DNA of 64,000 bases from positions 259,181-323,180 of the forward strand of contig JXTB01000176.1 of NCBI GenBank assembly GCA_002914805.1. Reading direction: 5' to 3'. How positions within the stretch are numbered: the stretch's first letter is position 1; each line of letters starts with the position of its first letter. A program made the translations under genes and the position numbers. This document shows, piece by piece, positions 32,875-43,107 of the stretch. A model generated the notes under the pieces. The model had not been told where the DNA came from. It did no database searches and saw only the letters and a program-made list of their open reading frames with translations. The DNA is from Parasponia andersonii (Eukaryota; Streptophyta; Magnoliopsida; Rosales; Cannabaceae).

Positions 32875-35800
32875 ATGGAGAAACACCCATCGAAGCAGCC
32901 TGAACATATATCTTCTTTCGTGGCTGAAAACAATGGTATTGATGTTCTTCCGTCAACGTCATCGCCCTCTTCAGACGACGACGATGTTTCATTCTTCGAT
33001 AATTTGCCTCCGGGGTATGTATTCATACCAACTGATGAAGAAATTATAGGCTACTTGCGAAAGAAAGTAAACAATGAATCTATGCCAAGGAACAGAATAA
33101 GGGACGTTGAGTTATACAAGTGGGATCCTTGGGATCTGACAGGTATGTATAGTATATTAACAATTTATAATAATTACTTCCATTAATTTTGCAATCTTTT
33201 CTTTATTTTCTTTTTTTAAAGATTTTTGTTTATTTGATGCATGTTAAATACTTGTGAGTACCTTTCACATGCGTTTATTTACTTTCAAGAAATTATTTTT
33301 TTTTCATGTTTTTATTGATTTTTTTAGTCATTTTAAGTGCAATTTAAGTAAAGTGTTTTTTTTAATACCTTTCCCGCACGTCAATAATTATTTTCTTGTT
33401 TCGCAAATACTCAAATTCAGGTTTTTTATAAATGGAGTAAATCTAAGGCCACGTTTGGTTTATGATCGTGACCAAAGTTCATAATTTTTATATCGTTTTC
33501 TCCATTTATATCATTTGTTGTTGATTTCTTCACCTGTGTTTGATTTCTTCTTTTTAGGTTTTCTTTCCTTTAAATTTGTTTTCTTTTTTTTTTTTAAGTG
33601 TTTAGTTCTGAAAAATAATAAACCAATTCAGAAACAATTTTCATGAATACGTAAATTTTCAATCCACAATAAACTCTTGATTTTTTAAAAAATCCAAAGA
33701 AATTTAAAACGTGATTTCAATGTTTTCCAAAAAAGTAAATAAATAAATAAATTTATCTAACTTGATTGATTTTAGTACCATATATATTAATTCTTATTAT
33801 TGCATAGAAGACAAAAAATGATTTCACCTCTATTTATATGCGTAAATTTTTTATTAGTGTGTATTATTATATGAGTATTTGAGATGAATGTTACCTGCTC
33901 TAGTACTGATTTGTTGCCAAGTAAATTACAGATTGATAGTTACTCAAACTGCTCTCTGTTTCTTATTCCCTGAGTATAAAATCCGAATTATGATCTGACT
34001 TAATAAGAAATTTGATTTTGTATAATTGTACGTTGGACAAAAATACAAACAAAAAGATTCAAAAAAAAAAATTACTCCAGAAGAATTTCTTCCTACGTGC
34101 TTGTCTTATTATGATCCTCTCTCAATAATTATTTGTAGAGATTTGCAAGATAAATAATTCATCTGAATTCAGATTTATACTTGACTTACTCAACTAATTT
34201 GATCCCAATTTGGTGAGGATAACAAGTAGAGTTTTTCAAGCTATATGCAGACGAGTCATTAATTACTTGCCCTTATTTGTGTCTTTTTTAGTTGATAACA
34301 TGATTATAATTAGCATCTAAAATTCGTTCGATGTTAAAAATACTAGTTAATCAATAGGAGATAATATAGTTTGCTCACATGCGTCATAGGTCTGATTGCA
34401 TATCTTACCTTATATACCTTTATTTTCTACTAATCTTTATGTGTTATTAAGCGCACATGATTATATTATGCCATACGTGCGAGCGATGTATGTTCCACTT
34501 TATCTTCAGAAAAACATAAGCTGCATAGGTCAGATAAAGGATGGTACTATCTCACTCCACGGGAGCGAAAATACAAGAACGGAGATCGTCCGGCAAGAGC
34601 TACTAAAAGTGGCTACTACAAAGCTACAGGGAAAGCCACAGATATATACGTAGCAGGGGAGAAAGTTGGATCCAAGAGATCACTAGTTTTCCACGTAGGA
34701 AAATCTCCCAATGGTGACAAATCGGACTGGGTTATGCAAGAGTACAAGCTTAAGTATCCTGAGGGGACTAAAGGGAGAGAACGTCAAGGAAAAGATGACA
34801 TGCTGGTACGTCAATTTCTTATTTTAAATAATTTTTACTCTATAGTCTAGAGAAACGCTTTATGATGTCATAATGAAAAATAAAAACTTCACCGGTTTGG
34901 TTAATTAATTATGCATATCAGCTGACTGCATATTGGTGATCTTATTGTTTTTGACTTAACAAACAGTTAAAATAAAAAACAATATATACATCACTTCTAA
35001 CTAATGATACGCTTCCAAAATAATAATAATAATAATAATAATAGTGACACACAATCATATACCACTAACCTGTATTAAAGCTACGACATATATAGCAATT
35101 TTCAGTTTCATTTTTTTTAGTCATGAGACAATTTTCTTCTAGTGCCACACATATTCTGATATATATATCTCTGTGTGTGTGTGTGTGACTAGTTGCAATA
35201 AATAGCGGTGCTCTGTTTTATATTCATTTCTCTTTATTATTTTTCTTCTTTTCTCAAGCTACATTACCATTTGATCAGTCTGAAGCTCAAAAGTAACTTA
35301 TGTCTTTGTGCACAGCTTGATGAGTGGGTTCTTTGTAAGCTACATAAGAAGCTCCATTCTGACAAAAAACGAGGTAGAAGCCAAGAGGAATCTTGTCCTA
35401 ACCAAGAAGACATACACCCTAAGAAAACCAAAGGTGCAAAGAAAAGGAAGATAAAACGTAAATCTGAAGAAGTTCCGGTTCAGCCAGCAGAGGAAAGCCT
35501 AAGCCGTAATCAAGTGGAATCTTGTCATCTAATGGATGAGATTCTTTCACTTACTGATCAGCAAGAAGCTCATCACCAGACTAACACTCATAATGTTCCA
35601 ATCATGAACGACTTTAGCCAACCTACGGAGTTATTATTCCCAAGTGATCAACAGCTTGTGCAACCAAACCCGAGTCACTTCGATTCATCTACCAATGATC
35701 TCATTGCTGTGAGTGGAATTTGGTCGAATAAGGTACATGCAACTCCAATTAATCAATATCAAGCTTCCTTGATCACCAGCCAGCGGAGCAATGGCGGACC

Positions 35801-36572
35801 AAAAACTGAATCATATCCTTCCCAGCCCGTTCAGCCAAACCCAAGCAACGTCTCTTCCTCTACCGGCAGTCTCTGGGGTCACAGTGGGATTGTGTCGAAC
35901 ATATCAACTCCAACCATTCGACATCAGTCTTCCGTCTCCCTCAACCACTTGAGCAATTGCGGACCTCAAATTGAATCATATCCTTCTAAGTTCGTTCAGC
36001 CGAACCCCAGCCACTTACTTGCATCTACATGCAGTCACAGAGGAATTTTGTCGAACAGATTACATGCAAATCCAATAAATCAATACGGAGAACCTCAAAC
36101 AGAATCATATCCTTATAATGCTTCTAGTTCAATCTCGCCAATTCAAGAGCCCATTCAGCAAAGCCCAAGCCACTTCCCCTTCACCGGACTTTCATCGAAC
36201 ATATCACATGCAAATCCCATTGGACCATTTCCATCTTCCTCCACCGCCAACCACTTGAGCAGTAGCAACTTCTCTCCCATGGACAACAATGGCGCAAGTT
36301 CTTTGGGAGGAAGGCTGGATCTCCCACTGCCACAATTAGCACAACATATTCAAATGGTGATGAGTCAACAACGCACTACTACTCTGCCTCCGCCAAAGGG
36401 AACTTTCAATCATGATCATCAACATCGGATCGCAGGAAACTTACCAATGCCGTTTGATCGGTCTTATCTAGGGGCTATTTTTAATCCTGCTCCTCGTCCT
36501 TTGGCAAGTCTAAGTCCAGTTCCCAGCAAATTGGTTCCACCTCCAAAGTGCGAACCCTATATCATCAACTGA
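32875..36572 (+). CDS. NAC-domain transcription factor 1 (three exons, 606 aa)
   Basis: Plant-specific NAC transcription factor, acting in the nucleus on target promoters. Exons 32875-33142, 34510-34805 and 35316-36572; both introns are GT-AG and the reading frame joins exactly (phases 1 and 0). Residues 1-43 are acidic (SDDDDVSFFD). The NAC domain spans about 44-203: subdomain A LPPGYVFIPTDEEIIGYL, B NRIRDVELYKWDPWDL, C WYYLTPRERKYKNGDRPARA and SGYYKATGKATDIY, D KRSLVFHVGKSPNGDKSDW, E DEWVLCKLHKK. Residues 224-237 are a basic stretch (KKTKGAKKRKIKRK), a likely nuclear signal. The C-terminal region is Ser/Pro/Asn/Gln-rich with four roughly 55-residue repeats and a final LPQLAQHIQ...AIFNPAPRP motif. 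The usual HPTDEEL is IPTDEEI here. No stops or frame breaks, so probably functional. The subgroup is not resolved. Confidence 0.95.
35658..36245 (+). repeat. four tandem 55-residue repeats in the NAC1 C-terminal region
   Basis: In the encoded protein, units open with VQPNPSH or a variant at residues 303, 360, 415 and about 469 (periods 57, 55, 54). Each continues with a Ser/Thr patch, G-(I/L)-x-S-N, then (H)A(T/N)PI(N)QYQ and a (N)GGP-x-(T/I)ESYPS end. The fourth unit is diverged. The coding frame is kept throughout. Confidence 0.85.
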
Positions 36573-37906
36573 AAATAAAAATGTTAGTTATATTTGCAGC
36601 CATTTCTTTTTTCTTTTTTTTTTTTTCTTTTAGTAGTTCAATATATTTGGTTTTTGAACTTTTAGGACTCATTTTTTTTTTTGAATTTTATATATATTAA
36701 ACACTATTGCATTGAATTGTTAAATTTTCCAAGTTAGTCATGGTATTGGGAGTTTTTTTTAAAAAAAAAAAACTAAAAAATAAAATAAAATGAATTATAG
36801 AGTTATCATAAGCTAGCAATTCGTTTTGGCGTGTCGAGACCTATACTCGTATACAACCTCTTAAATAAATAAATTAATTTATAAATGACACATTTAACTA
36901 TTTATTAAACAGGTTGTATTTATATCTTATACATTCTAACATAACCTACTAACATATTTAGTATTTATCTTATTAATTAAACTCAATTTAACCTGTTTAG
37001 CTCATTAATTAAATACAATTTAACATATTATTATTAAATATGTCCTATTTAGTTCGATCTAACATAAAATATTATCATTAATTAAGTTTAATATATTAAG
37101 TTATTTTACATTTCCATTGTAACCTGATAAAATTTATTAACTTATTTAAAATTTCTAATATAAATATTCAACCATAATCACTCATATAATTATAATAAAC
37201 AATCCAAGTTTAAAATCAAAATGAAACTTCCAAGTTTCGCACATATAAAACATTATAGAGAAGTCTTAAGTCTTAACATATTATAATATAAACTATAAAA
37301 ATATTTAATTATATTAAACGTGTCAATTTCGGGTTTAGTATGTTAACTTGAATTTGATATGTTATTTAGTCATAATTTCGTTCCAATTTCGAGCTATAGT
37401 CATGTTATCATGTCGTGACCTGAATTACCATGCATAATTACCCAAATATTCTAGTGTAGCTTTTCAATCACCTTGAGCCTATTTATGGTGACAATTGGGC
37501 TTACGGAACTAGCCAACACTCAATGGTTATTCAAACGCTCTCTCACTACATCATACTTGAGATGATTAAATTATGATATCATCGATGGTACCTTTTTTCA
37601 CGTCACCTAATTATGTAGATGAGAAGATATATCACCTAATTATGGAGGTAAAAAATTACGGCTGATAGTTGAATCCTTTAAATTAGGATTCACATAATTG
37701 TAGTCGAATCCCTTAGATTAGGATTCACCTAATTGTAAAATTACAGTATGATGAGAGCTAAATTATGAAAATGCTCATGAATTTATGACTTCGGACTTTT
37801 ATTGAAAATGAGAGAGAGTCCTAACTAAGTTAAATGCTAATTGATCATATAATTATAGATAATTACACGTATTCGAATAAATCTTAACCAAGTTAAATGC
37901 TAACTA
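36573..37906. other. intergenic after NAC1, old repeats
   Basis: A poly-T/AATAAA-rich stretch follows the stop codon and would hold the polyadenylation site. 36820-37435 is strongly AT-rich. Its ends carry GGCGTGTCGAGACC and, inverted, CATGTCGTGACC, a combination common in plant non-autonomous transposons, but the ends match too poorly to define an element. 37667-37736 is a 35-bp tandem repeat. Confidence 0.4.
37667..37736 (+). repeat. two copies of a 35-bp palindrome-containing repeat
   Basis: AGTTGAATCCTTTAAATTAG is followed 35 bp later by AGTCGAATCCCTTAGATTAG, and both units continue GATTCAC(A/C)TAATTGT. Each unit includes the inverted pair GAATCC...GGATTC separated by about 9 bases, so each could form a short hairpin. 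Confidence 0.75.
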
Positions 37907-40270
37907 TGTGATGCCCAAGATTCTCACATGCATAATAAATTAATAATAAACGTGCTTATATTGCATAATAGATATATTAAGTAACTAGTATCAATTTTAT
38001 GATAATTATTCATTTGTTATTATTAAATACTTTTGATATGTAGTGTAAAGGCTCAGTACCCTCAAAGAGAGAGAGAGAGCGCTTAGTGTGTAAAAAGAAC
38101 AAAGAATATATTCACGTATACAATATAATATGCAAATGCATGAAAATCATGTTTGCTGATAATTTGGTCAAATGGTAGTTTTCGGTAAAATATATTTTTT
38201 ATGTTTTTTGAAACTAAATGCACAATGCGTTTATCATCACAATGCGTTTATCATCACAATGCGTTTATCATGTCTAATAGTTTTTATTTAATATCTAGAA
38301 CTCATTAGAGTATTCTCCAAAATGTTAGTTTAAGGTAAGCATAAGGTGACATTCACTGTATTGAATTATATTTTATTACACTAAGCTAGCTTAGATTCAA
38401 CTTAATCATGTAATGTCATTTTGTGCATTCTATTATTTAGATATTAATACTATGTTTGTGATATTAATTAGAGCCTAATTAGCTTATTTTAATATTTAAT
38501 GATTGATTATGGGGTTAGGTTCTACCAGATTATAATAAGGTTGGTCATATGGAATCATAAGTCAAAGTATGACTAGATTTCATCTTCCAAGTTAAGTTTC
38601 ACCATTTTGGTCTATGCTTGAGCATATGAGAATGAACGACAACATAATTAGTAATCTAAAAGTGTTTTAAAGCTAGACACATAGAAAGTTAGGACATGAA
38701 ATACCAAAAATACTCCTTAGAATTTAAGTTATACCTTTTCTTATTAAGTGTTGCTTTTAGACCAAATTTGGTTATTTTCTTTCTCTTTCTCTCCAACCAT
38801 GACATAAACCACTCCAGCTACTATCTAGGCTTCTATTAACTCTTCTTAGCTATATCCAAGAGTTTTCAAGTGATAGAACTCAAGTTAGAGCTCTAGAAAA
38901 CAAGATAGGTCCAAGCTAGTTAAGGTAAGTTTACTAGTTCTTCTCCCTAGGTCTTATTTTCTAATTTTAGTTCTCTACTTGGTGCAACTTAAGTAAGAGT
39001 TTCTCCAGGTCCTCTTAAGTCCTAAAGTCTATTTTAAAGTTTTGGAAATCAGTTTTGTAGAAGCATAAGGTAAGAGTTTTAGCAAAAGCTCAAACTAGTC
39101 AAGGTAAGCTTTTTGTGGAATTTAGAATTGATAATCCATTTCTTTTACTTCAACTCTTGAACCACAGCTCTTATTTGAGGAATAAAATTCCTAGAAAATC
39201 TTATATATTACTAGTAACATAGATTTTAAGTGGTAAAATAAAGTTGCACCTAAAATCCTAAGATTGTCATTAGTAGTTTCAAATATTTTCATGTGTAGTA
39301 GATTAAGTTATCTACACTTACAGTTTGATTTTATAAAATTGAAATATATATTTTGTTGATCCTATAATATAAATATATTTATTTGATTATTGGTTGTGAT
39401 AATAGAAAAGTGTAAAAGTAGTTTTAAACTTTGTCTAAATCGAAAGGAATTCAAATACACTTAGGTTGTTCTAAATGATCCTCTTTGATGTGTATATGTG
39501 GGAATTGGCCTGTCAATTGTCATTATAGGTTTTAAACTATGATTTAAAATATTTGGGTATATCCTAAAAAATAGGAAAGGTACTATCCAAATATTTTTAA
39601 AACTAAATGGTACAATTTAGAAGAAAATGATCTAATTTTATAAAATTATGTGTAATTTTGGATCATTTTTGTACTAAGGAACTAGTATTCATATTTTAAT
39701 GATTTTGATCAGTTTTCAATGCTAGTTATTAGCTACAACGTATGCCAAATAACTTGTATGTATTCCAGTCATTTTGAGATTAAGTTTTCTGATTTTTGTG
39801 AAAGTTATGATTTTAGCCTTATGGTTATTTTTTAAGCATTTTACATTTAGTGATCATTTTAGCAATGAAATTGATATCAAGTCTTCTGCACACCTTGCCA
39901 AAGAGAATACTGACCCTTTTGTTGTCTTTGTTGTTGGACACAAGGTAAGTATAGATTTATTTTAACAGTATCATAAGAACGGTAGTAAATACAAGATATT
40001 TTTCTACATGTTTATGTGTATTATATTGATAAGTATTACTCCTATAGTTGTTGTAAGCTCACGAAAGACATAAGTATGATATGATCATTTAAGCATGATT
40101 TTCAAATAAGTAAAGTTTTCCATGTTGTGAATTCAAAGTAGTACTATTGTACTGATTTTACGAGATATGTTTTGAGTATATTATTTAGTTTATCTACGTT
40201 GGATAAGTATGGTAAGGTATAATGTCGTACATTTTTATTTTGGACAAAATGTCTTGAATATAACTTTATT
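37907..40270 (+). other. possible LTR-derived segment
   Basis: It opens TGTGATGCCCAAGATTCTCA, which resembles the start of some plant gypsy LTRs. It has a CT-rich, leader-like patch (38765-38900) and short introns-like words (AAGGTAAG at about 38933, 39114 and 39943). I found no matching partner, no target duplication and no clear right end, so the call is weak. No gene recognised. Confidence 0.3.
38221..38271 (+). repeat. three perfect 17-bp tandem repeats
   Basis: CACAATGCGTTTATCAT occurs three times without a mismatch, so the expansion is recent or assembly-derived. Confidence 0.95.
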
Positions 40271-40291
40271 ATAGGTAGTCTTCAAATGTTA

Positions 40292-40503
40292 GTCTCGTGC
40301 CCAGTTAGTAGTGGATAATCGGTCGAACTCATCAACTAATCCATTTAGGGCATGAGTAATGGCCTCTTCTTCGCTCTAGGAATGGCAAATCATGGCTAGA
40401 CCATCAATAAAATTTTTTATCTTTTGCATGTTCTCATCCACAGAAGATCCTCCCTTTGTGGTTTTCACGAGGGTAGACAACATAGAGATAAGCATATAAG
40501 TAC
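40292..40503 (-). pseudogene. fragment of a copia gag (UBN2 type)
   Basis: The minus-strand reading SMLSTLVKTTKGGSSVDENM, then QKIKNFIDGLAMICHS, a stop, and EEEAITHALNGLVDEFDRL follows the usual copia gag pattern (KKGxSSVDEYxQKIKxxxDxLA...LNGLGPEFD). No LTR or pol part is attached, and the fragment differs from the gag of the nested copia element, so it is a separate, older relic. Confidence 0.75.
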
Positions 40504-40902
40504 AAAGCATAAAAAGGAAAGACACATTTGATGTGGAATGATTTTCATAATTCTGTAAATTATTTTATGATTGTTGACGCTTATCAAGCCCTTCTTCTTC
40601 ACCTCTATCGTAAGAGTATCTTCTTGAGTATAACAGAGGTTGACAATGTCAAGTCTAACCTGAGGCTCACGAGGCTATGACAAAACTTTAATTCGTGTCC
40701 TATAGAAAAAGATGGTAAGGCACTGTCCAGATAAAATTAAAAATATTTGTTTAAAAAATAAAAAGAGAAGAAAAAAAATTGGATTAATTCGAAAAAGATA
40801 AGCGAGAGCTCAAAATAATAATAATAATTATAATAACTTCAACTTGGTTTATTCTAGTGATAAGTCGACTTATATATATATATATATATAGAGCACAAAT
40901 CT

Positions 40903-41109
40903 ATTAGGTATTATTTTTTTACCTATACGTAGATATCATTTTAACCAATTAAAATTTATCAAGCATATCTTTTTATAGTAAAAAATAAGAGAAAAATTAT
41001 ATTAATGATGTACATCTTTTTATACATATTATTATAATCGTTAAATTACTGTAGATAATGATTTAACGATTAAAAGAAAATTCATACATAGGTTAAAAAA
41101 ATACCTAAT
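40903..41109. mobile_element. small MITE with about 28-bp inverted ends
   Basis: The left end ATTAGGTATTATTTTTTTACC pairs, inverted, with the right end GGTTAAAAAAATACCTAAT, with a few mismatches. The match extends into ATACGTA/TACATA inside. The element is about 207 bp with no coding. The superfamily is not clear because I could not fix the target duplication. The right half is repeated in the following tandem duplication. Confidence 0.65.
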
Positions 41110-41557
41110 GAATTGGCAACCAAATATATATATATATAAATATATATTTTAGGTAAATGTGGGTTTATATATATATATATATAATATAGATAGAGAAACG
41201 GAGATGATAAACTTTATTTTTATAAAGTTATTTGTTTTTTTATTTATTAAAAGTGTGTGTNATGCATATGTTTTTATAGTAAAAAGTAAGAGAGAAATTA
41301 TATTATGATGTACATCTTTTTATACATATTATTATAATCGTTAAATTACCGTAAATAATGATTTAACGATTAAAAGAAAATTCATACGTAGGTTAAAAAA
41401 ATACTTAATGAATTGGCAACCAAATATATATATATATATATTTTAGGTAAATGTGGGTTTATATATATATATATATATAATATAGATAGAGAAACGGAGA
41501 TGATAAACTTTATTTTTATAAAGTTATTTGTTTTTTTATTTATTAAAAGTGTGTGTC
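40963..41557 (+). repeat. near-identical 301-bp tandem duplication with a single N at the junction
   Basis: Unit 1 (40963-41260) and unit 2 (41264-41557) align along their whole length with only scattered base changes and small (TA)n length differences. Landmarks are GATGTACATCTTTTTATACA, AATTGGCAACCAAATATAT, AGAGAAACGGAGATGATAAA and AAAAGTGTGTGT at each end. An undetermined base sits at 41261, exactly between the units. Confidence 0.92.
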
Positions 41558-41589
41558 CTTCAATGATTATAGTTTAGATTTTAAATTAT

Positions 41590-43004
41590 TTTAGTTATTC
41601 TATTTTATATAGATTTGATTTTAATTTAATTTTACTTTGTTTTAGTTATTTTATTTAAGTATTTAATTTAATTAGGATAAGTTAAATTGATTTAAGTTTA
41701 ATTTAATTTTGAATTTTTGATTTCAAATTAATCTGATTTTGTTTAAATTAAAAAAAAAAAGAAAGGAAATCCGAAGCCAATCTCGACCGTCTATCTGCTG
41801 ACTTGCGGCCCGGATTCGGCTCGTGTAGAGCACGCGTCGAAAGGGAGAGTGGCGATGCAGGACAGCCGACAGGTGGGCCCCTTGTGACAGCTGCATCTTT
41901 CAGCCGTGGCTGATCGGGTGTTGTTATCGTGTCGTACAGCAACGTTCTTGTCGAATTCGTTCTCGCCACGTCATCGATAATAGTCAATATTCCCTTCGAG
42001 CTATTCAAAATGAAGATTCGTGCCGAGCTTAGGTAGTTGTACCTCACTCGATCCTAACTCATGTATCAGAAAACGTGGAATAAATGGGGGAAAAAAATAA
42101 AAGAGAAAAGCAAAGTGTTATTGACCAATCAGGTGCACAATTGTGAAACCTCCTTTTATCAGCTATAAAAGGACTACGGGAGACGATAAAAATACACACT
42201 ATTTCAGAGACTGAAAGACAGAGAGAGAAGCAGTAGTGGACGAGAGTTTCAACTGTAGGATTTCTTTGATTTTATTTTTCAGCTCTTAAGATGTTTAAAT
42301 TAATTATTTTAATTAGTTTATTTTTGTTTAAGAGGTTTAATTTTTGTTTTTATTATGATTCTTGATTTTTATTAATTTATTTTTAATTCTAATTTTCTTT
42401 ATATTATAAAGTATTTGTGCTTAATGTCTTGATTAACTTGAATACTCAATTAATTGGTTAGAAATTTTTAGACTAAATTGAAAAATGAAGTTTAGAATAT
42501 CTTCAAGAATAGAATAATATAAATTATATGGGATAATAATATAGATTTAAACAATTTTGATAAAAATCATAGAACTTAATAAATCTTTTGTTTAATTCAA
42601 TTTACACATGAATATAATAAATTATTAAGTGAAGATATTATTGCTACGTCTTCGAAGAAATTTGTAATATACATTAATATATTTTAATTGGTATTTAGAT
42701 AAATTAATTGGATTAAAAAGAAACAATAGAAATATTATTAAAAGGACTGAAAAGATGAAATTAGTATCCTAGGTAATTTTTGCATTAGTATTTTTTTGAT
42801 TTATTTTTAGGTAATTTATTTAGTTAAGTATTTTAACTTTAACTTTAATTTTCTTTAATAGTATTTTTATTCTAATTTTATTTTTTTGAATTTTAATTTG
42901 TTAGATAAAATTAGGGTTACTTAATCCAATTTCACGATTAAAACAGTTTTTTATGGGACGATATCTTTACTTCTTCGTGCACTTACGAATTTTTCGCAAT
43001 AGTA
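41590..43004 (+). other. probable LTR-retrotransposon non-coding relic upstream of NAC2
   Basis: A T-rich stretch, a GC-rich patch (41770-42060), a promoter-like core and a long T-rich tail run up to a segment like GGGACGATATCTTTAC ... CTTCGTGCACTTACGA (42957-42990). That last segment resembles sequence found at the 3' ends of some plant gypsy LTRs or leaders. No coding domain is attached. The minus-strand open frame across the GC-rich patch (41748-42047) has no recognisable protein. Confidence 0.4.
42123..42171 (+). promoter_or_regulatory. CCAAT and TATA boxes, promoter-like core
   Basis: GACCAATCAGG (42123-42133) is followed about 35 bp later by CTATAAAAGG (42163-42172), ideal spacing for a plant core promoter. 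A start site near 42200 would give a GA-rich leader (GAAAGACAGAGAGAG). It lies about 940 bp upstream of the NAC2 ATG. It may drive NAC2 from a distance through a spliced leader, or may simply be the promoter of an old LTR. Confidence 0.5.
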
Positions 43005-43107
43005 AACCATGTAAATTTGCATGCAGCTGAAAGAAAACTCTCAAAGTCGTCCACAAATAACCATAGTAGTAGAGAGTCCTAAAACATTCTTCTTCTAAAG
43101 TCCTGCA

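Noticed and set aside
35208-35315. Open frame extending upstream of NAC1 exon 3
   Set aside because: It reads into intron 2 (hydrophobic, T-rich). The splice acceptor at 35315/35316 and homology with NAC2 set the true exon start.
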